A stretch of DNA of 64,000 bases, from the NCBI RefSeq assembly GCF_902859915.1, contig NZ_CADIKK010000009.1:124001-188000 (forward strand). Reading direction: 5' to 3'. The notes below the pieces were generated by a model that saw only the letters and a list, made by a program, of their open reading frames with translations, was not told the DNA's origin and ran no database searches. The DNA is from Paraburkholderia ultramafica (lineage in GTDB: Bacteria; Pseudomonadota; Gammaproteobacteria; Burkholderiales; Burkholderiaceae). Below, one piece after another: positions 56,238 through 64,000 of the stretch. The number at the start of each line of letters is the position of its first letter. Within the stretch, counting starts at the first letter, position 1. The translations under genes were made by a program, and so were the position numbers.

Positions 56238-57125
56238 TCACGCGGTGGCATTACCACGCAATCGAACGAGAATGCCTTCCAGCGCATCCAGATCACCAAA
56301 GTCCACCAGCACCTGTCCCCGGCCGCGTCGCCCGAGCTTGATCTTTACCGTTGCAGCCAGCAGATCCGACAGTTCCTCTTCAAGCCGCCGCGTGTCGCGT
56401 CCACCATCCGGATTCGCGCGCGACTTGACTGCGGGTGCAGCCTTGGTGGTCGTCGTCACCAGCTTTTCGGTTTCGCGCACGGACATGCGCTTGTTGACGA
56501 CCTGGTTGGCCAACGTGATCTGCGTCGCGGCGTCGACGGCCAGCAGCGCGCGCGCGTGCCCCATGTCCAGATCGCCAGCCAGCAGCATCGTCTGCACCGG
56601 CGACGCCAGATTCAGCAGGCGCAGCAGATTCGATACCGCACTGCGCGAACGGCCAACCGACTCCGCCGCCTGCTCGTGCGTGAAATTGAACTCGTCGAGC
56701 AAGCGCTGGATCCCCTGCGCCTCTTCCAGCGGATTCAGATCCTCGCGCTGAATATTCTCAATCAGCGCCATCGCGGCGGCGGCCTGGTCCGGCACGTCCC
56801 TCACCAGTACTGGCACCTCATCGAGGCCCGCAAGGCGCGCCGCGCGAAAACGCCGCTCCCCCGCGATGATCTCGTATTTGTCCGCCGACACGGGACGCAC
56901 GAGGATCGGCTGCATCAGCCCCTGAGCACGGATGCTGGCCGCCAGTTCCTGCAACGCGCCTTCGTCCATACGCGTGCGCGGCTGGTACTTGCCCGCCTGC
57001 ATCTTGCTGAGCGGCAGCACGTTGGGCGCACCGTCGATCACCACCGCCTCGGTGATATCGGCAGTACCGCCCAGCAACGCCTCAAGGCCGCGACCCAATC
57101 CCTTCTTTCTTGCTACTGCGTTCAT
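56238..57125 (-). CDS. parB: Chromosome-partitioning protein ParB
   Basis: A 295-residue CTP-dependent clamp that loads at parS and spreads. The N-terminal half has QAGKYQPRTRMDEGALQELAASI and the CTP-binding GERRFRAARLAGL (about residues 88-100). The central helix-turn-helix is FTHEQAAESVGRSRSAVSNLLRLLNLASPV. The C-terminus is a dimerisation domain. It follows parA by 18 bases. Two perfect parS sites lie 2-4 kb upstream, one in mnmG and one after livF, so this is the primary chromosomal system. Confidence 0.97.
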   Translation of the reverse strand: MNAVARKKGLGRGLEALLGGTADITEAVVIDGAPNVLPLSKMQAGKYQPRTRMDEGALQELAASIRAQGLMQPILVRPVSADKYEIIAGERRFRAARLAGLDEVPVLVRDVPDQAAAAMALIENIQREDLNPLEEAQGIQRLLDEFNFTHEQAAESVGRSRSAVSNLLRLLNLASPVQTMLLAGDLDMGHARALLAVDAATQITLANQVVNKRMSVRETEKLVTTTTKAAPAVKSRANPDGGRDTRRLEEELSDLLAATVKIKLGRRGRGQVLVDFGDLDALEGILVRLRGNATA

Positions 57126-57143
57126 CGTGCTTCCTCGATCCGC

Positions 57144-57935
57144 TTAGGATGCCAGGGGGGCGTCATTCAACGCGCGCACCCGCTCAATCATTTCCGCGCC
57201 GAACTGCACATACGCCTGCGCGCCGCGCGATGCCCGGTCGAACACCACACCGGGCAAGCCATAGCTCGGCGCCTCGGCCAGACGTACGTTGCGTGGGATA
57301 ACCGCGTCGAATACCTTGTCGCCGAAATGCTCTTTCAGCTGATCCGAAACTTGCTGTTGCAACGTGATGCGCGGATCGAACATCACGCGCAACAGGCCAA
57401 TGACCTTCAGATCCCGATTCAGATTGGCGTGCACCTGTTTGATCGTGTTGACCAGATCGGACAAGCCTTCGAGCGCGAAGTACTCGCATTGCATCGGAAT
57501 CACGACGCCATGTGCGGCGCACAGGCCGTTGAGCGTCAGCAGCGACAAAGCCGGCGGGCAGTCGATCAGCACGAAATCGTATTCGCTCTCGACCGCCGCG
57601 AGTGCGGCCTTCAGTTGACGCTCACGATTCTGTACGCTGACGAGCTCCACCTCGGCGCCCGCGAGTTCGCGGTTCGCGGGCAGCACGTCGTAGCCAACTG
57701 CATCCGGACGGATTCGCGCATCGGCCACCGATACGCTATCCACGATCACTTCGTAGACGGTGTTCGCGCAAGCGGCCTTGTCGATGCCGCTGCCCATCGT
57801 GGCATTGCCCTGCGGGTCCAGATCGATGAGAAGGACTCGCTGTCCCTGCGCTGCCAAGCTCGCCGCCAGATTGACTGTGGTCGTCGTCTTGCCGACGCCG
57901 CCCTTCTGGTTCGCAACGCAGAAGATTTTTGCCAT
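57144..57935 (-). CDS. parA: Chromosome-partitioning ATPase ParA (Soj type)
   Basis: A 263-residue deviant-Walker ATPase that separates ParB-parS complexes after replication. The deviant Walker A is ANQKGGVGKTTTTVNLAASL (residues about 8-24), Walker A' is VLLIDLDPQGNATMGSGI, and Walker B is DFVLIDCPPALSLLT. The short length without an N-terminal HTH is that of chromosomal Soj proteins, not plasmid ParA. It lies between rsmG and parB on the same strand. Confidence 0.98.
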   Translation of the reverse strand: MAKIFCVANQKGGVGKTTTTVNLAASLAAQGQRVLLIDLDPQGNATMGSGIDKAACANTVYEVIVDSVSVADARIRPDAVGYDVLPANRELAGAEVELVSVQNRERQLKAALAAVESEYDFVLIDCPPALSLLTLNGLCAAHGVVIPMQCEYFALEGLSDLVNTIKQVHANLNRDLKVIGLLRVMFDPRITLQQQVSDQLKEHFGDKVFDAVIPRNVRLAEAPSYGLPGVVFDRASRGAQAYVQFGAEMIERVRALNDAPLAS

Positions 57936-58016
57936 CGTTGGTGTGTCCCTTTTGCTGCCTGGATGAAGTAAAAATCACTGATAGTACTGGGGTACGACAT
58001 GAGGCTAGCGGCAGCC

Positions 58017-58700
58017 TCAGTTGCCGGTGTCCACAAGAACCTTGATCAGGTGGCGCTCGGCGTCGAGCGACGGCACATTCAGCCGAATGATCTGTTCTAC
58101 ATGGGCACCGGCCGGCAAGCGTTCGATTTCGCCTTCCGGACGCACGCCTTTCATCGCCCAGATCGCGCCCTGCTCCGCAACCAGGTGACGGGCCAGTGTA
58201 ACGAAATCCGCGAGCTCTGCGAATGCTCGTGAGACGATTACGTCGAACTTTGCCGGTACTTCGGCGCCTGGCTGCAAAGTCTCAACCCGGCCGGTCACGA
58301 CCGACAGATTCGCAACGCCGAGCTCGGCCTTAGCCTGAGCCTGAAATGCTGTCTTTTTATGAACGATGTCATTCACCGTGACAGTCCAGTCAGGCAAAAC
58401 GATCGCCAGCACGATACCCGGCAGGCCGCCGCCCGAACCCACATCGAGCACCGATGACGGACCGCGGGGCGCGAGGTGCGGCACGATCGACAGTGAATCG
58501 AGGATGTGCTGGATCAGCATTTGCCGCGGGTCGCGGATCGCCGTCAGGTTGTAGACGGCATTCCACTTCGACAGCAGCGCGACGTAGTCGAGCAGCTTGC
58601 CGAGTTGCGCGTCGCTCAAATCGAGGCCGAGTTCGCGGACACCGCCCGCCAGCAATGGCGCCAGCTCCTGCTGATTGCTTCCCTTCTGGCTCACCGTCAT
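58017..58700 (-). CDS. rsmG: 16S rRNA m7G527 methyltransferase
   Basis: A 227-residue SAM-dependent methyltransferase (GidB) that methylates G527 of 16S rRNA; loss often gives low-level streptomycin resistance. The SAM motif is [22 protein letters not shown] and a second catalytic region is [22 protein letters not shown]. Its start overlaps the mnmG stop by four bases (ATGA), so the two are translationally coupled. It continues into parA after 81 bases. Confidence 0.97.
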   Translation of the reverse strand: MTVSQKGSNQQELAPLLAGGVRELGLDLSDAQLGKLLDYVALLSKWNAVYNLTAIRDPRQMLIQHILDSLSIVPHLAPRGPSSVLDVGSGGGLPGIVLAIVLPDWTVTVNDIVHKKTAFQAQAKAELGVANLSVVTGRVETLQPGAEVPAKFDVIVSRAFAELADFVTLARHLVAEQGAIWAMKGVRPEGEIERLPAGAHVEQIIRLNVPSLDAERHLIKVLVDTGN

Positions 58701-60655
58701 TGCGTCACCGGCGTGCTATCGGTGCCGGGTTCGGCGGGTTGCGTCGAACGACGGCCCAAGCCGCGCTTCAGGTGAACCATCAGCAAGGAGATCGCCGCCG
58801 GCGTGATGCCGGAGATGCGCGACGCCTGGCCAATGGTCTCGGGTCGGAACTGCGTCAGCTTCTGACGCGCCTCGAACGAGAGGCCCCTGACTTCCGCGTA
58901 GTCCAACCCCTCGGGCAGGCGAGTACTTTCCTGGGCCTCGTTCCGCTCGATCTCGCCGGCCTGGCGGTCAATATAGCCCTGATATTTGATGCCGATTTCG
59001 ATCTGTTCCTTGATCTGCGCGAGCAGCACACCATCTTCCGCGAGGATTTCGGGCGCGCCGCATGCGCCAGCACGCAGCCCGCAGACGCCGTCATACGTGA
59101 CGCCCGGGCGGCGCAGCAGATCCGCCAAGCTGTATTCGTGATCGATCGGCTTGCCGAGCAAGGCTGTCGCTTCGTCGGCGGGTAACGTCTTAGGATTGAC
59201 CCACGTCGTGCGAAGGCGCTCTGTTTCACGTGAAACAGTGTCGCGCTTGCGGCTGAATGCGTCCCAACGAATGTCGTCGACCACGCCAAGCTCGCGGCCA
59301 ATCTCGGTCAGACGCATATCGGCATTGTCTTCGCGCAAGCTCAGACGATATTCGGCGCGACTCGTGAACATCCGATACGGCTCGGAGACACCGCGCGTCA
59401 CCAGATCGTCGACCAGCACGCCGAGGTAAGCCTGATCGCGCCGCGGGCACCACGCTTCCTTGCCTTGCACGTACAAACCGGCGTTGATGCCCGCCAGCAA
59501 ACCTTGCGCGGCCGCTTCTTCGTAGCCGGTCGTGCCGTTGATCTGGCCAGCAAAGAACAGCCCGTTGATCACTTTGGTTTCCAGCGAAGCCTTCAGCCCG
59601 CGCGGATCGAAATAATCGTACTCGATCGCATAGCCCGGACGCAGAATGTGCGCATGCTCCAGACCGCGCATCGAACGCACCAATTCCAGCTGCACATCGA
59701 ATGGCAGGCTGGTGGAGATCCCGTTTGGATAGAACTCGTTGGTCGTCAGTCCTTCCGGTTCAAGGAAGATCTGATGCGATTCCTTCGATGCGAAACGGTG
59801 AATCTTGTCCTCGATCGACGGGCAATAGCGCGGCCCCACCCCTTCGATGACGCCGGTATACATCGGCGAACGGTCGAGCCCGCCACGGATGATGTCGTGC
59901 GTGCGCTCGTTCGTATGTGTCACCCAGCACGGCACTTGCCGCGGATGCTGCTCGACGCGCCCGAGAAACGAGAAAATCGGCACCGGATCCAGGTCACCCG
60001 GCTGCTCTTCGAGCAGCGAAAAGTCGATCGTGCGGCCGTCGATGCGCGGCGGCGTACCCGTCTTGAGCCGGCCCTGTGGCAGCTTCAATTCCTTCAGGCG
60101 TGCGGACAGCGACACCGCAGCCGGGTCGCCGGCGCGGCCGCCGGTATAGTTGTTCAAGCCCACGTGAATCTTGCCGTCGAGGAACGTCCCGGCCGTCAGC
60201 ACAACCGCCCGCGCGCGGAAACGAATCCCCACTTGCGTGACCGCGCCGACGACACGGTCACCCTCCACCATCAGATCGTCGACGGCTTGCTGGAACAGCC
60301 ACAGGTTCGGCTGATTCTCCAGCCGATGCCGGATCGCCTGCTTGTACAGCAGACGGTCGGCCTGAGCGCGCGTCGCCCGAACCGCGGGGCCCTTCGACGA
60401 ATTCAGGATGCGGAACTGAATCCCGCCCTCGTCCGTCGCGGCCGCCATTGCACCGCCGAGCGCGTCCACTTCCTTGACCAGATGGCCTTTGCCAATGCCG
60501 CCAATCGACGGATTGCAGCTCATCTGACCGAGGGTTTCGATGTTGTGGGTCAGCAGGAGCGTCGCATTGCCCATGCGCGCCGAGGCCAAAGCGGCTTCGG
60601 TGCCTGCATGACCACCGCCAACGACGATTACGTCAAATTCTGTGGGAAAGAGCAT
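58697..60655 (-). CDS. mnmG: tRNA uridine-34 5-carboxymethylaminomethyl modification enzyme MnmG
   Basis: A 652-residue FAD/NAD-dependent enzyme (GidA) that works with MnmE to make cmnm5U34 in tRNAs. The FAD site is [23 protein letters not shown] at the N-terminus; other motifs are [49 protein letters not shown] and the C-terminal [22 protein letters not shown]. The start at 60655 is chosen; a GTG four codons upstream is the alternative. A parS site at 59222-59237 lies inside the gene and encodes TVSRET. Confidence 0.97.
   Translation of the reverse strand: MLFPTEFDVIVVGGGHAGTEAALASARMGNATLLLTHNIETLGQMSCNPSIGGIGKGHLVKEVDALGGAMAAATDEGGIQFRILNSSKGPAVRATRAQADRLLYKQAIRHRLENQPNLWLFQQAVDDLMVEGDRVVGAVTQVGIRFRARAVVLTAGTFLDGKIHVGLNNYTGGRAGDPAAVSLSARLKELKLPQGRLKTGTPPRIDGRTIDFSLLEEQPGDLDPVPIFSFLGRVEQHPRQVPCWVTHTNERTHDIIRGGLDRSPMYTGVIEGVGPRYCPSIEDKIHRFASKESHQIFLEPEGLTTNEFYPNGISTSLPFDVQLELVRSMRGLEHAHILRPGYAIEYDYFDPRGLKASLETKVINGLFFAGQINGTTGYEEAAAQGLLAGINAGLYVQGKEAWCPRRDQAYLGVLVDDLVTRGVSEPYRMFTSRAEYRLSLREDNADMRLTEIGRELGVVDDIRWDAFSRKRDTVSRETERLRTTWVNPKTLPADEATALLGKPIDHEYSLADLLRRPGVTYDGVCGLRAGACGAPEILAEDGVLLAQIKEQIEIGIKYQGYIDRQAGEIERNEAQESTRLPEGLDYAEVRGLSFEARQKLTQFRPETIGQASRISGITPAAISLLMVHLKRGLGRRSTQPAEPGTDSTPVTQ
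59222..59237. other. parS partition site inside mnmG
   Basis: TGTTTCACGTGAAACA is a perfect match to the universal ParB-binding parS sequence. It is read through by mnmG as codons for TVSRET. It lies 2.1 kb from parB and 1.5 kb from the second parS. Confidence 0.95.
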
Positions 60656-60762
60656 TGCGGATCTCACGCCAGATCGTCGCGTGAGCCTTTCAAAGGAAAA
60701 TGTATGGGCGAATTATAACGGGTTCGGTTTAGGCCCGAATTTCGTCCGAATGGACGAGCCAT

Positions 60763-60800
60763 AAAAAAAAGCGGTGTGTTTCACGTGAAACACACCGCTT
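60763..60800 (-). terminator. Intrinsic terminator of the liv operon containing a parS site
   Basis: The minus strand forms a perfect 32-base palindrome (60769-60800) followed by eight T's, 32 bases after the livF stop. Its centre is TGTTTCACGTGAAACA (60777-60792), a perfect parS. The flanks extend the stem by AAGCGGTG / CACCGCTT. One sequence therefore serves as transcription terminator and ParB-loading site. Confidence 0.93.
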
Positions 60801-60831
60801 CGAACTGTAGCAACCGGCGAAAAGTCCGCGT

Positions 60832-61584
60832 TCAGGCCACTTTCTTGGCCAGCCCGAGATATGTTTCGATCACGCGCGGATTCTGCGCCAGATCCGCTGC
60901 CGGACCTTCCAGCGCCAGCTCCCCGGTTTCGAGCACATAGCCGTAGTCGGAGATCTGCAATGCGGCCCGCGCATTCTGCTCGATCAGCAGCGTCGCCACG
61001 CCGGTCTGGCGCAACGCGCTAATGATATGAAAAATTTCTTTTACGATCAGCGGCGCAAGACCCAAACTCGGTTCGTCCAGCATCAGCAGATCGGGCTTGC
61101 CCATCAACGCCCGCCCTACCGCCAGCATCTGCCGCTCGCCGCCGGACAAGGTGCCGGCAGCCTGCTTGCGACGCTCCTTCAGTCGCGGAAACAGCGTGAA
61201 GACCGGTTCGAGCTGGTCGAGAAAGTTGCGATCCCCTGCGCGTTTGCGTCGATAGGCCCCGAGGACAAGGTTGTCTTCCACCGTCATCGACGCGAACAGC
61301 TCGCGCTTTTCGGGCACCAGACACATGCCGCGCGCGACCCGTTTCTCAACCGGCACCGCGCTGACATCCTCGCCCTGATAGACGACAGCACCCTTTGCAT
61401 GGCCCGTGTTCGGCAACGCGCCCATGATCGCGTTCAACAACGTCGACTTGCCAGCGCCATTCGGGCCGATCACCGAGACGATTTGCCCCGCCCGCACCTT
61501 GATCGCCGCGCCGTGCAGCGCCTCGACCTTGCCGTATCGGACCGACAGACCGTCCACGTCGAGAATCGGTGCAGCAGCATTCAT
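60832..61584 (-). CDS. livF: Branched-chain amino acid ABC transporter ATP-binding protein LivF
   Basis: A 250-residue ABC ATPase. Walker A is [16 protein letters not shown], the signature is [16 protein letters not shown], Walker B is [13 protein letters not shown], and the H-loop region is [11 protein letters not shown]. These are LivF hallmarks. I choose the ATG at 61584 because GGAGAACACA precedes it; an ATG at 61596 that overlaps the upstream stop by one base is the alternative. It is the last gene of the liv cluster, followed by the parS-containing terminator. Confidence 0.95.
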   Translation of the reverse strand: MNAAAPILDVDGLSVRYGKVEALHGAAIKVRAGQIVSVIGPNGAGKSTLLNAIMGALPNTGHAKGAVVYQGEDVSAVPVEKRVARGMCLVPEKRELFASMTVEDNLVLGAYRRKRAGDRNFLDQLEPVFTLFPRLKERRKQAAGTLSGGERQMLAVGRALMGKPDLLMLDEPSLGLAPLIVKEIFHIISALRQTGVATLLIEQNARAALQISDYGYVLETGELALEGPAADLAQNPRVIETYLGLAKKVA

Positions 61585-61595
61585 TGTGTTCTCCA

Positions 61596-63380
61596 TCACT
61601 CCACCCCGCCCAGATACGCTTCGAGCACAGCCGGGTCTTGCTGCACGTCCAGCGGCAAACCTTCCGCGATCCGGGTGCCGAACTCCATGACCACCAGCCG
61701 GTCGGTGAGATTCATCACGAAATCCATGTCGTGCTCCACCAGCAGCACACTCATGCCTTCCGCCTTGAGGCGGCGCAGCAAGTCGGCGAGTTGCAGCTTT
61801 TCCTGATAACGCAAACCGGCTGCCGGCTCATCCAGCAGCAGCAGCGTCGGGTCACAGCACAACGCGCGAGCAATTTCGAGAATCCGCTGCTGGCCCAACG
61901 CGAGACTGCCGGCTTCGTCGTACATATGCTGCTCGAGTCCGACACGGCGAATCTGGCGAGCCGCCTCGGCCATCAAGCGCGCTTCTTCCGCGCCATTCAG
62001 GCGCACAACGCTGCGCCAGACACCAGCCTGGCCGCGCAGATGCGCGCCGATCGCCACATTCTCCAGCACGGTCATCCCCGGCAGCAGCTTGACGTGCTGG
62101 AAGGTCCGGCCAATCCCACGCTTGACGATTTCACGTGAACTCAGTGAATCGATACGCTCGCCGCGGAACGTGATCTCGCCGCTGGTCGCCTGCAGCACAC
62201 CGGTGACGAGGTTGAAGGTCGTCGACTTACCGGCGCCGTTCGGCCCGATCAGCCCGATGATCTGCCCCGCTTTCACTTCGAAGCTGACATCGTTCACTGC
62301 AACCAGACCGCCGAACTGCTTGCGCGCCTTGTTCACGGTCAGCAGGTTCTCACCCGCTTCAGGCTTGCTGCGCTGCGGCAAGGGCTCCGCATGATCCACC
62401 AGATGGGCGCGCGGGCCGCTCGGGAAAAAGCGCGCGACGAATGGCCAGACCCCTTTGCGGGCGTATTGCAGCAGCAGCACCATCAAAATGCCGAACACGA
62501 TCACTTCGAAGTTGCCGTTCTCGCCCAGCAGCTTCGGCAGTAGCGTTTGCAGATAGTCCTGCAACACCGTCAGGATCGCCGCGCCGAGCACCGCGCCCCA
62601 GACGTGCGACACGCCCCCCACCACCGCCATGAACAGAAACTCGATGCCGTGGTTCAGACCAAACGGCGTCGGATTCACCGCGCGTTGCAGATGGGCGTAC
62701 AGGAAGCCCGAGACCGACGCCAGCACCGCCGCATAGACGAAGATCACCACGCGCATCCAGCCGGTATTCACGCCCATCGCCTCCGCCATCATGCCGCCGC
62801 CGCGCAACGCGCGAATCGCCCGCCCCGGCCGGCTATTAAGCAGATTTTGAACAGAGATCACCGCACCGAGCACGACGAGCCAGATCAGGAAATAGATATG
62901 GCGGCCGGACTCGAGGTTGATGCCGAAAACATTCAGCACCGGAATCCCGTTGATGCCGTCGTACTTGCCGAGCATTTCGAGATTGCCGAACAGGTAGAAC
63001 AGCGCGAGCCCCCACGCGATCGTGCCGAGCGGCAGAAAGTGACCGGACAAACGCATCGTCACGAGGCCCAGCATCAGCGCGATCAGCGCCGTCACGACGA
63101 CGCCCGCGATCAGCGCGAGCCACGGCGACACACCATAGGCCGTCGTCAGATAAGCGGTCGCGTAGGCGCCGATGCCGACGAACGCCGCCTGCCCGAAGCT
63201 CGTCATCCCGCCGATGCCGGTCAGCAGCACGAGCCCGATCGCGACGATCGAATACAGGCCGATGTAGTTGAGCAGCGTCACCCAGTACTCGGGCACGTGA
63301 ATCGGCTGCGGCAACACCGGCAGCGCGAACAGCACCACGAGGAACAACCAGAAGAACTTGTTTTGCATGATCCGTTTCAT
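61596..63380 (-). CDS. Fused LivM permease and LivG ATPase of a branched-chain amino acid ABC transporter
   Basis: A 594-residue two-domain protein. The N-terminal part (about residues 1-310) is a LivM-type permease with about nine helices, including [27 protein letters not shown] and SLARAIRALR-type loop [13 protein letters not shown]. The C-terminal part (about 345-594) is a LivG-type ATPase with [16 protein letters not shown], signature region [15 protein letters not shown], Walker [12 protein letters not shown] and [11 protein letters not shown]. They are usually separate proteins. The start at 63380 follows GAGGAG that overlaps the livH stop, so the cluster is livH-livMG-livF. Confidence 0.92.
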   Translation of the reverse strand: MKRIMQNKFFWLFLVVLFALPVLPQPIHVPEYWVTLLNYIGLYSIVAIGLVLLTGIGGMTSFGQAAFVGIGAYATAYLTTAYGVSPWLALIAGVVVTALIALMLGLVTMRLSGHFLPLGTIAWGLALFYLFGNLEMLGKYDGINGIPVLNVFGINLESGRHIYFLIWLVVLGAVISVQNLLNSRPGRAIRALRGGGMMAEAMGVNTGWMRVVIFVYAAVLASVSGFLYAHLQRAVNPTPFGLNHGIEFLFMAVVGGVSHVWGAVLGAAILTVLQDYLQTLLPKLLGENGNFEVIVFGILMVLLLQYARKGVWPFVARFFPSGPRAHLVDHAEPLPQRSKPEAGENLLTVNKARKQFGGLVAVNDVSFEVKAGQIIGLIGPNGAGKSTTFNLVTGVLQATSGEITFRGERIDSLSSREIVKRGIGRTFQHVKLLPGMTVLENVAIGAHLRGQAGVWRSVVRLNGAEEARLMAEAARQIRRVGLEQHMYDEAGSLALGQQRILEIARALCCDPTLLLLDEPAAGLRYQEKLQLADLLRRLKAEGMSVLLVEHDMDFVMNLTDRLVVMEFGTRIAEGLPLDVQQDPAVLEAYLGGVE

Positions 63381-63384
63381 CGTG

Positions 63385-64000
63385 TCACTCCTCTTCCTCT
63401 TCGGCGTGCGGGCTGGCAAGACTTCGCCAGAGCAGCACCGGGATGATCAGCGTGAACACGATCACTTCTTTATAGGCGCTCGCCCAGAACGACGAATACG
63501 ACTCCAGCAGGCCCACCAGGATCGAGCCCGCAGCCGCCAGCGGATAGCTGACGAGCCCGCCGATAATCGCCCCCACGAAGCCCTTCAGACCGATCAGGAA
63601 GCCCGAGTCGTAGTAGATGGTGGTCAGCGGTGCGACGAGGATGCCGCACAGGGCGCCGAGCCCCGCAGCCAGCGTGAACGCGAGGCGCCCCGCTTGCGTC
63701 GTGCCGATGCCGACGAGCCGCGCGCCGAGCCGGTTCACCGATGTCGCGCGCAAGGCCTTGCCTGAGATCGAGCGGTCGAAGTACAGATACAGCGCGCCGA
63801 TCAACACGACCGCGGTGCCGACCACCCACAGACTTTGCCCGGAGATCGACAGGCTGCCGACGTTGAAGGTCGCGTCCGAGAATGCATTGGTCCGCGAGCC
63901 TTCCGCGCCGAACATCACGAGCCCCAGGCCGACCATCGCAAAGTGCACCGCCACCGCGACGATCAGCAGCAGCAGCGTGGTCGCCTCCGCGATCGGCTCA
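63385..64000 (-). CDS. livH: Branched-chain amino acid ABC transporter permease LivH (N-terminus cut by window edge)
   Basis: The frame is open from the stop at 63385 through the right edge, so about 205 residues are seen and the N-terminus is missing. About six membrane helices are visible, with the LivH-type loop SISGKALRATSVNRLGARLVGI (permease-ATPase coupling region) and IYYDSGFLIGLKGFVGAIIGGLVSYPLAAAGSILVGL. The tail is acidic (AEEEEE). It partners the fused LivM-LivG and LivF; the binding protein may be the one encoded at 32284-33432 or a gene outside the window. Confidence 0.92.
   Translation of the reverse strand, partial: EPIAEATTLLLLIVAVAVHFAMVGLGLVMFGAEGSRTNAFSDATFNVGSLSISGQSLWVVGTAVVLIGALYLYFDRSISGKALRATSVNRLGARLVGIGTTQAGRLAFTLAAGLGALCGILVAPLTTIYYDSGFLIGLKGFVGAIIGGLVSYPLAAAGSILVGLLESYSSFWASAYKEVIVFTLIIPVLLWRSLASPHAEEEEE

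Noticed and set aside
62127..62142. TTTCACGTGAA core resembling parS inside the livMG fusion gene
   Set aside because: Only 11 of 16 bases match parS and the outer arms fail, so ParB loading here is unlikely; it is noted only because two real sites lie nearby.

Overview
The window looks like the primary chromosome of a Burkholderia/Paraburkholderia-type betaproteobacterium. The reasons are high GC content with strong GC bias at third codon positions, betaproteobacterial gene orders (atpIBEFHAGDC next to parB-parA-rsmG-mnmG, flhDC near fliC-fliD-fliT) and recognisable Burkholderiales families. Nearly everything is housekeeping or stable chromosome. There is no prophage, integrase, CRISPR array or complete insertion sequence. 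The parS-parAB-rsmG-mnmG-atp block normally lies close to the replication origin, so the right part is probably origin-proximal.

Left part (1-16,400): the N-terminal part of flhD enters from the left edge on the minus strand. A long leader with perfect inverted repeats follows, then a GT4 glycosyltransferase, an H-NS-family protein, aquaporin Z, an exported histidine-phosphatase-like protein, a HAD phosphatase, a BadF-type sugar kinase, tag, an unknown protein, rpsU and an aldo/keto reductase with a probable 3' frameshift. The flagellin locus fliC-fliD-fliT has a sigma-28 promoter and is followed by a short TPR protein. A CaCA-type antiporter, a possible IS200/IS605-like terminus and tRNA-Arg(CCG) close this part.

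Middle (16,600-47,300): a membrane di-haem cytochrome c, an NTF2-like protein, Rep helicase, a Gfo/Idh/MocA oxidoreductase and a lipoprotein. A tandem glycine riboswitch drives gcvT-gcvH-gcvP, followed by an alginate-lyase-like gene and sdaA. Glycine cleavage, serine hydroxymethyltransferase (not in the window) and serine deaminase form a glycine-to-pyruvate route. Then come a ThDP enzyme, a branched-chain amino acid binding protein, trifunctional PutA, a YeiH-type exporter coupled to a small Cys-rich protein, priA, hemE, a periplasmic cyclohexadienyl-dehydratase-like protein, a large non-coding region with a candidate structured RNA, and an acyl-CoA synthetase.

Right part (47,500-64,000): the complete F1Fo ATP synthase operon, parB-parA, rsmG-mnmG and a branched-chain amino acid ABC transporter (livF, a fused livM-livG, livH cut by the right edge), all on the minus strand. 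Two perfect parS sites are present. One is inside mnmG; the other forms the stem of the intrinsic terminator behind livF.

The most unusual observations are the parS/terminator overlap, a repeated hairpin-plus-decamer element at identical distance before atpG and atpC, the candidate RNA near 45.2-45.4 kb, the RcsB/BvgA-like palindrome upstream of flhD, two DnaA-box-like sites between priA and hemE, and the intrinsic terminator in the putA leader.
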